Part shown: piece after piece, positions 1 through 5,994 of the stretch
Layout of the letters: each line of letters begins with the position of its first letter
How positions within the stretch are numbered: position 1 is the stretch's first letter
Source of the DNA: Campylobacter sp.
Lineage (GTDB): Bacteria; Campylobacterota; Campylobacteria; Campylobacterales; Campylobacteraceae
Assembly (NCBI GenBank): GCA_017506845.1
Contig: JAFVMP010000101.1
Location: 1 to 11,845 of the forward strand
DNA: 11,845 nt
Direction: 5' to 3'
The notes under the pieces: generated by a model
Told to the model about the DNA's origin: nothing
The model's input: only the letters and a program-made list of their open reading frames with translations
Database searches by the model: none
Made by a program: the position numbers and the translations under genes

Positions 1-820
1 CATCATTCTCGATGCCATATTTATCCTGATTTTAGATATGGGCGTGACGGGAGCATCATTAGCTACGCTGATAAGCCAGATCATAAGCTGGATTATCCTT
101 CTGATAGGCACACGCATGGAAGGCAACGTACATATCAGATTAAGGAACTTCTCTCCTACTTCGGAACATTACAAGCAGATCCTTGACGGCGGATTACCAT
201 CATTATGTCGTCAGGCGTTGGCGTGTATCTCAACGATATGTCTCAACCACTCGGCAGCCATCTACGCAAGCCCCGGCAACGAAGCCTCGACAATAGCTGC
301 GTTTTCAATAGTGTCGCGCTGCATGATGTTCGCCTTCTCCATAGTGCTCGGAATAGGACAAGGATTCCAGCCGATATGCGGATTCAACTACGGAGCCAAG
401 TTATACGGACGCGTAAGAGAATCATATACATTCACGATGAGCCTCATGACGATGTTCCTGTTATTCTCCGGAACATTAGGATTTATCTTCGCGCCCGACA
501 TCATCGGATTCTTCAGAAACGAAGACCCCGAACTCATAGCTATAGGAAGCAGAGTGCTCAGATGGCAATGCGTTTCATTCCCGTTGATAGGATTATCGAC
601 CTCGACAAATATGCTGTTACAGACCTTAAGAAAGACACTGCCAGCGACAATATTATCGATGTGCCGTCAAGGAATATTTTTCCTGCCTATACTATACATC
701 GCCCCGATGCTACTCGGCTTACAAGGTGTGGAGATGACACAAGCCTTAGCCGACGTACTGACATTCTTATTGGCGATACCGATAGCGGTGAAGACGTGTA
801 GAAATCTGAAAGAACTTTAG
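1..820 (+). CDS. MATE-family multidrug/Na+ (or H+) antiporter, C-terminal part (5' end outside window)
   Basis: The reading frame is open from base 2, before the first ATG at 38, so the gene begins outside the window; about 272 residues are visible of a family that is usually about 450. Long hydrophobic helices alternate with short polar loops, as in an inner-membrane transporter. The stretch GIGQGFQPICGFNYGA, followed by a region reading YGRVRES, is the hallmark of the second MATE bundle (MepA/NorM-like). Such proteins export cationic drugs and dyes in exchange for Na+ or H+; the substrate cannot be told from sequence. Codon use is C-rich (ATC, CTC, TAC, GGC), unlike every other gene here, and the downstream spacer also looks Bacteroidales-like. 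This indicates foreign origin or an assembly join. The stop is TAG at 818-820. Confidence 0.9.
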   Translation, partial: IILDAIFILILDMGVTGASLATLISQIISWIILLIGTRMEGNVHIRLRNFSPTSEHYKQILDGGLPSLCRQALACISTICLNHSAAIYASPGNEASTIAAFSIVSRCMMFAFSIVLGIGQGFQPICGFNYGAKLYGRVRESYTFTMSLMTMFLLFSGTLGFIFAPDIIGFFRNEDPELIAIGSRVLRWQCVSFPLIGLSTSTNMLLQTLRKTLPATILSMCRQGIFFLPILYIAPMLLGLQGVEMTQALADVLTFLLAIPIAVKTCRNLKEL

Positions 821-828
821 AATTATGG

Positions 829-877
829 AACTCTGTAATTTTAGAATTTTGTTTCTAAGGTTTCAGAGTTTTATTTT
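829..877 (+). terminator. Rho-independent terminator of the MATE gene
   Basis: AACTCTG (829-835) pairs with CAGAGTT (864-870). A second inner stem, TTAGAA (841-846) with TTCTAA (853-858), lies within it. A T-rich tail, TTATTTT, follows directly. It starts 9 bases after the MATE stop codon. Confidence 0.7.
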
Positions 878-884
878 AATGCAT

Positions 885-932
885 AATTCATAATTCATAA
901 TGCATAATCAAAATAATTATGAATTATGAATT
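885..932. repeat. 17-bp perfect inverted repeat made of AATTCAT units
   Basis: AATTCATAATTCATAAT (885-901) is repeated in perfect inversion at 916-932, with a 14-base spacer. Each arm is itself an internal repeat of AATTCAT. In my experience this kind of intergenic repeat is typical of Bacteroidales genomes and is not seen elsewhere in this window. No function is assigned. Confidence 0.75.
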
Positions 933-951
933 GTAGAGATGCGTCTTTTTT

Positions 952-992
952 AGAATCTGAAAAAAATTTAGAACTTCAGGTTTTCAGATTCT
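952..992. repeat. 12-bp perfect inverted repeat at the composition junction
   Basis: AGAATCTGAAAA (952-963) and TTTTCAGATTCT (981-992) are perfect inverse complements with a 17-base loop. There is no T-run directly after the stem on either strand, so a plain terminator is not convincing. It marks the place where the foreign-looking left segment meets the AT-rich Campylobacter-like DNA. Confidence 0.6.
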
Positions 993-1110
993 CAGATTTA
1001 AAAAAATTCCATCCTTTTATCGCACTTACTAAATTAGAAGCCAAAAGCTCTTTATCAAAATCATTTTCAGGGATACCATCATCTAAAAATTTTAAAACTT
1101 TCTCAATCAT
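976..1110 (-). CDS. Short ORF overlapping the VbhA-like antitoxin; probable truncated partner gene
   Basis: A 44-codon ORF begins MIEKVLKFLDDGIPENDF and stops with TGA at 976-978. Its ATG (1110-1108) lies inside the last codons of the upstream antitoxin gene, with an 8-base overlap (ATGATTGA). That is the usual sign of translational coupling in an operon. In VbhA/VbhT systems the gene at this position encodes the Fic toxin, but the visible residues do not match a Fic N-terminus. The last few codons lie in the inverted repeat at 952-992, so the original 3' part of the gene may have been replaced at the junction. The product is not recognised. It could be a complete small protein, but a truncated gene is more likely. 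Confidence 0.4.
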   Translation of the reverse strand: MIEKVLKFLDDGIPENDFDKELLASNLVSAIKGWNFFKSENLKT

Positions 1111-1342
1111 TTACTCCCCACTCTTTTTTATATTCGGCGATTATTTCATCAGCTGTTTTTTCATTTTTTGCAATTTTTATCATATCAATAATGTCTCTTT
1201 CATTTGCAAACATATTTTCAATAGCGTGTCCGCAAACGGTAGATCTTATAGCTCTATATTGCTCTTTTGTCAAATCATCTTTATATTTATCAAGTATAGC
1301 TAAGCTCTCTTTTAAGCTATGAACTTCTGGATATTTATTCAT
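1103..1342 (-). CDS. VbhA-family antitoxin (inhibitor of a Fic toxin)
   Basis: This 79-aa protein aligns by eye with the short antitoxins that block Fic AMP-transferases. The segment RSTVCGHAIENMFANERDI corresponds to the VbhA inhibitory helix and its follow-on, and DEIIAEYKKEW to its C-terminal helix. The inhibitory motif is (S/T)xxxE(G/N). Here the Glu-Asn pair is present (residues 42-43), but the Ser/Thr position appears to be Gly. In known systems the Glu enters the Fic active site and displaces the ATP gamma-phosphate. The start is supported by AAAAAGGA (1351-1358) eight bases upstream and by a strong promoter at 1398-1427. No intact Fic gene follows in the operon; the nearest Fic gene is divergent at 1836. 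The family is likely; whether it still inhibits anything is unknown. Confidence 0.65.
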   Translation of the reverse strand: MNKYPEVHSLKESLAILDKYKDDLTKEQYRAIRSTVCGHAIENMFANERDIIDMIKIAKNEKTADEIIAEYKKEWGVND

Positions 1343-1397
1343 CTATTTTTCCTTTTTAAGACTTCTTTTTTATAGAATATTTAAATTTTTATGATGG

Positions 1398-1427
1398 ATT
1401 ATATAGCATATATTCTTACGATGTCAA
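1398..1427 (-). promoter_or_regulatory. Sigma-70 type promoter for the VbhA-like gene
   Basis: On the minus strand a perfect TTGACA (1427-1422) is separated by 18 bases from a perfect TATAAT (1403-1398). The -10 box lies about 55 bases before the antitoxin ATG. This is the only consensus -35/-10 pair seen in the window. Campylobacter promoters usually lack a clear -35, so it may be an imported promoter. Confidence 0.7.
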
Positions 1428-1807
1428 TAGATTAAGTTAAATATAAGTATATTTTGTAAAATGCATTTTGTAAGTTTTTATTTTGGCAAACAGATATCGT
1501 GGTAAATCTCAAAATAGTATTGCTTTAGAAAAAATAATTATAGGCTAAAAAGAACTAATAATATTGATAGAAAAAGTTGCGAATAAGCAAATCAAATTTA
1601 GCTAAAATAAGAATAAAATATGCTACTGTCAGACAACTCACAGCATAACCTACGACACACAGAACAATCAAAAAATAATTTATATGTGCGACAGCAAGGA
1701 GATATCAATCAAGCAGATGCAACAACAAGAGCATTAACAACCAGCAAAAAGACTAAAAAGGAAATCCAAAGCTTTGAGAGATAAAATATTATAGAATTAA
1801 TTGAATA
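1428..1807. other. Intergenic stretch with gene debris and one unrecognised small ORF
   Basis: No convincing gene is present. A perfect 12-bp palindrome, AAAATGCATTTT, sits at 1458-1469 inside a TTTTGTAA direct repeat and could be an operator for either flanking gene. From about 1620 the composition changes to CA- and AGA-rich. One ORF at 1620-1784 (+) would encode 54 residues beginning MLLSDNSQHNLRHTEQ, but it has no ribosome binding site. A second frame across the same bases reads NNQKIIYMCDSKEISIKQMQ and then stops. That looks like the C-terminal strand-helix end of a real protein whose upstream part is gone. Its family is not recognised. Confidence 0.35.
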
Positions 1808-1835
1808 TGTTATAATGTTAAATAGAGGAGATAAT
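1808..1835 (+). promoter_or_regulatory. Extended -10 promoter and Shine-Dalgarno site of the Fic gene
   Basis: TGTTATAAT (1808-1816) is an extended -10 element without a recognisable -35. AGAGGAG (1824-1830) precedes ATG 1836 by five bases. The earlier in-frame ATG at 1815 lies inside the -10 box and so would not be on the transcript, which fixes the start at 1836. Confidence 0.65.
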
Positions 1836-2582
1836 ATGATACAAATTTATGACAAATTTTCTCTAAGTAAAGATAATAATATATTTCTAGCAAAAAGAAA
1901 TATAATAGATAATATATATAAAAGTGCTAGATTAGAAGGTATTGCTGTAACTTTCCCACAAACATATGCTATTTGTAGTGGAGCTAATGTTGCAAATTTA
2001 AGTGTCGATGAAGTGGTTGCTATAAATAATCTTAAACGAGCTTGGCAGTTTATTTTTGATACTATGGAATATCCTAAAGTTGATTTTGCTTTTATATGTC
2101 AGATGAATCAGATTGTTGGGTCTGGGCTTTACAATAATGCTGGATTTTTAAGAAGTATTCCAGTATCAATTGATGGCACTTTTTGGCAATCAAATTTGCC
2201 AATAAAACCTGATATAATTGATGAAATTAATGAAATTCACAACATAGAAAACGCAACACATAGGGCAATTGATTTAATGCTTTATATAATGCAAAAACAG
2301 ATGTTTTTAGATGGAAATAAAAGAACTGCCACTTTATGTGCCAATAGAATTCTTATTGAAAACGGAGCTGGACTAATTAACATTAAAGTAGAAGATATTG
2401 ACGAATTTAAAATAAAACTTATAAAGTATTATGAAACAAATGATAAAAATGAGATTAGAGAATTTTTGTTTGAAAATAGCATAAATGGCATAGATATTAA
2501 AGACCCTAGCCAAGAAGAGTTAATCGAACAAGAAAAAAATAAACAAATATTTAAAAAATATTCAAGCGGATTGGAGTTGTAA
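1836..2582 (+). CDS. Fic-domain protein with inhibitory motif but without the catalytic histidine
   Basis: The protein has 248 residues from the ATG chosen by promoter and SD position. Residues 30-35 read SARLEG, a match to the Fic inhibitory motif (S/T)xxxE(G/N) placed N-terminal to the Fic core, as in class II Fic proteins. The Fic signature is at 155-165, QMFLDGNKRTA. The canonical form is HPFxxGNGRxxR, whose His is the general base for AMP transfer. Here Gln replaces that His, and Lys-Thr-Ala follows as in Doc-type proteins. Standard AMPylation therefore seems unlikely. The protein may be inactive, a regulator, or use different chemistry. The C-terminal 30 residues are charged and probably helical. 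It is a single gene, facing away from the VbhA-like antitoxin and converging on the synthetase gene. Confidence 0.85.
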   Translation: MIQIYDKFSLSKDNNIFLAKRNIIDNIYKSARLEGIAVTFPQTYAICSGANVANLSVDEVVAINNLKRAWQFIFDTMEYPKVDFAFICQMNQIVGSGLYNNAGFLRSIPVSIDGTFWQSNLPIKPDIIDEINEIHNIENATHRAIDLMLYIMQKQMFLDGNKRTATLCANRILIENGAGLINIKVEDIDEFKIKLIKYYETNDKNEIREFLFENSINGIDIKDPSQEELIEQEKNKQIFKKYSSGLEL

Positions 2583-2607
2583 TAGTTATATTAATTAATG
2601 CTAGGTG

Positions 2608-3570
2608 CTAATTTTGTTGATTTAATCTACTTTTAATCTCTTTAATGAAATTTTTAGCGTCTAAGAAGTAGTTAGGATATGCTTTTTTAAGTCTATTTGC
2701 ATCATTAATTTTAACTAAAACGCTATCGATATTTGGCTCAGCTTCTAGTAATTTATATGTTGTATTGGCTGCTAAAATGCTCTTATCATCGTTATTAAAA
2801 TATATAAGAGTAAGCACATTGCTATTATAATCTAGTGATGCTAAGTAGTATCCATCTTTATTAGTTGTTAGGTTATTAGTTACTACTCTTAGGCTATTTA
2901 GCTTTTTGAGTATATTATACTCTTTATCAATGGCGATTATCTCGCCAATTACTGTACTATCGCCATTTAGCAAATTTGAACATAGATAAAAAAACCTTTT
3001 ATCTATATCATCGCCCTTGCCTGATTTTATACTTGATCTGCTTTGTATATCCCATATTTCTACGGCAGTAGCCCAGTAGTGATGCAGCAGGGTTCTAAGT
3101 TGTAGTTCGATATTTCGATTTTTTAACTCTTCTTTAGTGCCAATATATTTAAATATCATATGGTAGCTTCTATATCCATCAAGCTTGGAAGTTGAGATAT
3201 AATCACTCTCTTTGATTAACTCAAAAGCCGTATTTGGCTTAGAATATATCTCTCTTAAATTGTTCGCATATTCAAATACATCTTGATCGCTTTTAAATAA
3301 AGCCCTAACTCCTGCTATGTCTTGCATTCTATCAAGTTGCATAGTATTAAATCTTTTTAACTTGTTTTTAATTGAGCTTAATCTTTTTAATCTTCTAGCT
3401 ATGAGTATTGGCTTTGGAAGCTTATTTTTAATTGTTTTAATTAAAGTATCCATAAGATATATATGTGAAGTCCTAAATGCAGATATGATATTTAAATCTT
3501 CACCACTCTCTTGGTCTAGACTTAAATTTGCACCAGCTTTTCTTATGAGTTTATTTGACAATTTATTCAT
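2608..3570 (-). CDS. RelA/SpoT-domain nucleotide pyrophosphokinase (single-domain alarmone-synthetase-like, possible toxSAS)
   Basis: This is a 320-aa protein with a RelA/SpoT synthetase domain at about residues 30-175 and no HD hydrolase, TGS or ACT domain. Visible motifs are the ARRLKRLSSIKNKLKR basic stretch (58-73), DIAGVR with the metal-binding Asp (84-89), DGYRSYHM (131-138), and IELQLRT followed by HHYWATAVE (154-171). These match the order and catalytic residues of (p)ppGpp synthetases, so it should transfer pyrophosphate from ATP to a nucleotide or, as in toxic SAS proteins, to another acceptor such as the tRNA 3' end. About 140 further residues form a C-terminal domain with many beta-like stretches, not identified. 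It starts three bases after the stop of the repressor gene, with only a weak SD, so coupled translation is likely. A toxin or anti-phage role is inferred. Confidence 0.8.
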   Translation of the reverse strand: MNKLSNKLIRKAGANLSLDQESGEDLNIISAFRTSHIYLMDTLIKTIKNKLPKPILIARRLKRLSSIKNKLKRFNTMQLDRMQDIAGVRALFKSDQDVFEYANNLREIYSKPNTAFELIKESDYISTSKLDGYRSYHMIFKYIGTKEELKNRNIELQLRTLLHHYWATAVEIWDIQSRSSIKSGKGDDIDKRFFYLCSNLLNGDSTVIGEIIAIDKEYNILKKLNSLRVVTNNLTTNKDGYYLASLDYNSNVLTLIYFNNDDKSILAANTTYKLLEAEPNIDSVLVKINDANRLKKAYPNYFLDAKNFIKEIKSRLNQQN

Positions 3571-3573
3571 TGC

Positions 3574-4230
3574 TTATACTTGCTTACACGATATAACATT
3601 TTTAACAATAGCATAGATTTTTATATTTTTAAATTCATCTAGACTTATTATAAATTTTTTATCATCGGCTTGAAGTGAAATTTGATCTTGAGAAATTCTA
3701 TTATATCTAACTATCATAACTTCATCTAGATAAGATATAATAATCCAATCATAAGATTTAATAAGATTGATATCTAGTGATATATCAAGAAAATCTCCAT
3801 CTTGTGCTAACGGCAACCCTTCTTTATTTTTAATTTTTAAAAAAATAAAGTTTTTTGTATCTACATCAAATATGGTTTGCAAAATACTTGAGTTGTCTTC
3901 CACTCTTATTGGTTGTTTTTTATCTATAAGTTGCTGCAAAGAGTTATATAACAAGAAAGTAGAGATTTGCTTATTTTGAAATTTGGGCTTATTAATATTT
4001 AAGTTAGATATTTTAAAAGCCTCTGTTAAGGTAATATTTTCATCAAAATAATCCTGCGTAATACCAGTTGCTAGACAAATTTTTTCTATGACATAGTGCG
4101 GTACATTATTAACCTCATTTTCATATGAGACCAAATTTCCACGATTGATACCAATATTTTTGGCAAACTCAGCCTGCGTGATATGATATAAATTTCTTAA
4201 ATTTCTAATCTTTTGTCCCGTAGTAATCAT
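3574..4230 (-). CDS. XRE-family repressor with degenerate S24 (LexA/CI-like) C-terminal domain
   Basis: The protein has 218 residues. Residues 5-60 form an XRE helix-turn-helix (GQKIRNLRNLYHITQAEFAK, then SYENEVNNVP). Residues about 127-215 have the pattern of an S24 peptidase domain, with DGDFLDIS, then a YDWIIISYLDEVMIVRYNRI segment, then IKIYAIVKNVI. In active CI/LexA proteins a GDSM serine precedes the DGD and a lysine sits in the VKR segment. Here the serine position reads KNKEG and the lysine position appears to be Arg175, so self-cleavage is probably lost and only the dimerisation fold remains. It is the first gene of a leftward operon with the RelA/SpoT protein and faces the excisionase-like gene, as phage repressors do. 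It probably represses both promoters in 4231-4401. Function is inferred from fold and position. Confidence 0.8.
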   Translation of the reverse strand: MITTGQKIRNLRNLYHITQAEFAKNIGINRGNLVSYENEVNNVPHYVIEKICLATGITQDYFDENITLTEAFKISNLNINKPKFQNKQISTFLLYNSLQQLIDKKQPIRVEDNSSILQTIFDVDTKNFIFLKIKNKEGLPLAQDGDFLDISLDINLIKSYDWIIISYLDEVMIVRYNRISQDQISLQADDKKFIISLDEFKNIKIYAIVKNVISCKQV

Positions 4231-4401
4231 AACCAGCCCTGATATAATTTTTCATTATTCTACATATATTGTTATAAAAAATGTCTTAAATTTGCACTAT
4301 TTTACCAATAAAAAAAGGAAAATCTTCTAAAAATATAATAATTAAGATATTATTAAGGATAATACAGATATTATACTTTAAATAATGAAAAAAGGTATTA
4401 A
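4231..4401. promoter_or_regulatory. Divergent control region with 21-bp spaced operator candidates
   Basis: This 171-bp region separates the repressor operon from the excisionase-like operon. The 9-mer AGATATTAT occurs at 4345-4353 and again at 4366-4374, exactly 21 bp apart (two helical turns). Between and overlapping them, TATTAT (4348-4353) and ATAATA (4359-4364) form an inverted repeat. The second copy overlaps a TATACT -10 candidate (4372-4377) for the rightward gene, whose SD is AAAGG (4391-4395). A leftward -10 candidate, TAGAAT, lies at 4262-4257. The layout fits a repressor that occupies adjacent sites cooperatively. Confidence 0.5.
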
Positions 4402-4653
4402 ATGAGAATAAAAAGATCCATACATAATGCTGATTGGATGACGCCAGATGACTTAGAATTTGAATATGGTATCAGCATACCATTGCAAACTAGGCTTAGA
4501 ATGAAGAAAAATTATACTTCAGAAGCTAGTTTGAAATTTGCGCCTATTCCATTTGTAAAAGTAGGCAAACTTATACTGTATAGAAGAGATGATATCGATA
4601 AATGGTTAGAAACAAATACTATTAAAGGAGAAACAGATGAACTTAGAGAATAA
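4402..4653 (+). CDS. Excisionase/AlpA-like helix-turn-helix DNA-binding protein
   Basis: This 83-aa protein carries the MerR-like winged helix of small excisionase-type regulators. WMTPDDLEFEYGISIP (12-27) is the first helix-turn-helix; FVKVGKLILYRRDDIDKWL (51-69) is the wing and final helix, corresponding to the conserved pattern of a basic, Tyr-Arg-containing hairpin followed by D-I/V-xx-W-L. Proteins like this either assist excision of an integrated element or activate its early genes (AlpA in P4-like satellites). The SD AAAGG lies six bases before the ATG. Its last 17 bases overlap the following ATPase gene. It is the first gene divergent from the repressor, the position of Cro/Xis genes in phages. 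No integrase is in the window. Confidence 0.75.
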   Translation: MRIKRSIHNADWMTPDDLEFEYGISIPLQTRLRMKKNYTSEASLKFAPIPFVKVGKLILYRRDDIDKWLETNTIKGETDELRE

Positions 4654-5641
4654 GGGGAGCTTTGATGTGTTCGCATCAAAGCTAAAAATAAAAAATATCG
4701 ATCTAGATAATTCTAGACTAATTTGGCTTAAAAATAGCTTTATTGCTAAAAATATGCTATATATGTTTTATGCTGCACCAGGTAGTGGTAAAAGTTTAGG
4801 TGCCTTTTATTTGGCTTTAGATCTATTAAAAGAGAACAAGATAGATAAGTTATATTATTTTGATGGAGATAATCCATTGGCAACTCTAACAGACCGCAAT
4901 ATTTCAAATTTTATACAAAAATTTGAAAATAAACTAAGATATATATCATATACTAATAAAAATGTCAATTGTAAAACTATAATACCTGAGATACTTCAAA
5001 AGTTAAAAGATGATACAAATAATAAAGAAAATATCTTAATTATTTTTGATAGCATTAGGAATTTTACAAATGCCGATATGCTATCTGATAAAGAAGTTAT
5101 CCCTTTAATGGATACTTTACAGCAATTAAGAGACTATGCTACAGTTTGGTTTTTGCATCATCAACCAAAGCAAGACTTAAATGATAGAAGTAAAAACAAT
5201 AAAGCTTACAAAGGTTCAACAGCGTTTATGGATAGCGTAGATGAGACATATTTCGTTAGTAAATTACCATCAAATAAACGCTTGACTATATTATTTGAGC
5301 CAATGAAACAAAGAAATTCAACAACTTCCCAAGCTATTACCATCGACATTAAATCAGGTAATATCTCGTATGATGACTATGAATACACAGCCTTAGATAT
5401 CAAAAGAAAAACTACTGTTGATTATATTGTTAGAGTTGTAAATAGTAGCTCAAATGGCATAAATGCTAAGTATATAATTTACCAAGTTAAAGCTCTTGCG
5501 CAAAGCGAAAATAATGATGATAACATTGTAGGAGATAAAAATTTTAGAGAGCTACTCAAACGATTTGAAAACAAATATTGGCGTATAAAAGAAGGTACAT
5601 ATCCTTCGATAGAGTATTATCCTATTAATACTGATATTTAG
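4637..5641 (+). CDS. RepA/RecA-fold P-loop ATPase, probable replicative helicase of a mobile element
   Basis: The protein has 334 residues. Walker A is AAPGSGKS (46-53) after a hydrophobic strand. Walker B is ILIIFD (133-138), followed by SIRNF. A HHQPK segment (174-178) and an AYKGSTAFMDSVDETY segment (190-205) match the sensor and subunit-interface region of the AAA_25/RepA group, which includes the hexameric RSF1010 RepA helicase. Expected role: ATP-driven unwinding or loading at an element-encoded origin. The C-terminal 90 residues (from about 245) look like a separate winged-helix-type or linker domain. AAAGGAG (4624-4630) six bases upstream fixes the start. It overlaps the HTH gene by 17 bases, so both are on one transcript. 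A primase partner or origin was not found. Confidence 0.75.
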   Translation: MNLENKGSFDVFASKLKIKNIDLDNSRLIWLKNSFIAKNMLYMFYAAPGSGKSLGAFYLALDLLKENKIDKLYYFDGDNPLATLTDRNISNFIQKFENKLRYISYTNKNVNCKTIIPEILQKLKDDTNNKENILIIFDSIRNFTNADMLSDKEVIPLMDTLQQLRDYATVWFLHHQPKQDLNDRSKNNKAYKGSTAFMDSVDETYFVSKLPSNKRLTILFEPMKQRNSTTSQAITIDIKSGNISYDDYEYTALDIKRKTTVDYIVRVVNSSSNGINAKYIIYQVKALAQSENNDDNIVGDKNFRELLKRFENKYWRIKEGTYPSIEYYPINTDI

Positions 5642-5680
5642 GACTTGCGGTTTATCCGCAGTCTAGATATTTTATCTCTT
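5642..5680. terminator. Bidirectional terminator between the ATPase gene and mazF
   Basis: TGCGG and CCGCA pair around the loop TTTAT, and flanking GAC/GTC extends the stem with one bulged T (5642-5663). A second small hairpin, AGATA-TTT-TATCT (5665-5677), follows. It lies between two convergent genes and begins directly after the ATPase stop. The T-rich run after it is moderate on both strands. Confidence 0.55.
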
Positions 5681-5994
5681 TAGCTTATTAACATAGCTGA
5701 TAAAATACTATTGACTTTTTTTATATAATTTTTATCCAATATAGTTATTTTATTGATAAATCTTTGTGTGCTTACACAGCGAATTTGATCGCAAAGTATC
5801 TTAGCATCTTTATCTAAAAGTTTAAAATTTACCCTATACGGTGCGTCAAAACCTTTAGATGTAATAGGCAATATTATGCGAGTTGATAAATAGTTTAACT
5901 CACTAGGAGAGATAATTAAGCAAGGTCTTTGTTTTTGAATCTCTGCGCCTATAGTTGGGTCTAAATTTACCCACCAAATTTCGTATCTATTCAT
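5680..5994 (-). CDS. mazF: MazF/PemK-family endoribonuclease toxin
   Basis: This 104-aa protein has the MazF fold signature: MNRYEIWWVNLDPTIGAEI (1-19), QKQRPCLIISP with the conserved Arg (20-30), and RIILPITSKG with the conserved ITS segment. MazF toxins cut mRNA at short sequences and stop growth when the antitoxin is degraded. An upstream in-frame ATG exists at 6006, but the start at 5994 is preferred. It begins with the family's usual MNRxEIWW, and it overlaps the antitoxin stop by one base (TGATG), the common arrangement for coupled toxin-antitoxin genes. No disabling change is visible. The cleavage sequence cannot be predicted. Confidence 0.9.
   Translation of the reverse strand: MNRYEIWWVNLDPTIGAEIQKQRPCLIISPSELNYLSTRIILPITSKGFDAPYRVNFKLLDKDAKILCDQIRCVSTQRFINKITILDKNYIKKVNSILSAMLIS

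Noticed and set aside
205-801. Long ORF in another frame across the MATE gene
   Set aside because: It overlaps a clearly recognisable transporter, and its Arg/His/Asp-rich product has no membrane or domain pattern.
926-1303. 125-codon plus-strand ORF over the VbhA-like gene
   Set aside because: It is the antisense shadow of the minus-strand antitoxin, which has a promoter, SD and family match; the plus product is low-complexity Phe/Ile/Ser.
1815-1835. Earlier ATG as the start of the Fic gene
   Set aside because: It lies in the TATAAT promoter box and has no SD, whereas ATG 1836 has AGAGGAG five bases upstream.
2583-2607. Terminator between the convergent Fic and RelA/SpoT-like genes
   Set aside because: Only a 5-bp AATTA/TAATT pairing was found, too weak to call.
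3317-3616. 99-codon plus-strand ORF opposite the RelA/SpoT-like gene
   Set aside because: Hydrophobic Leu/Ile/Phe run that arises from the antisense of Lys/Asn-rich codons; no SD or promoter.
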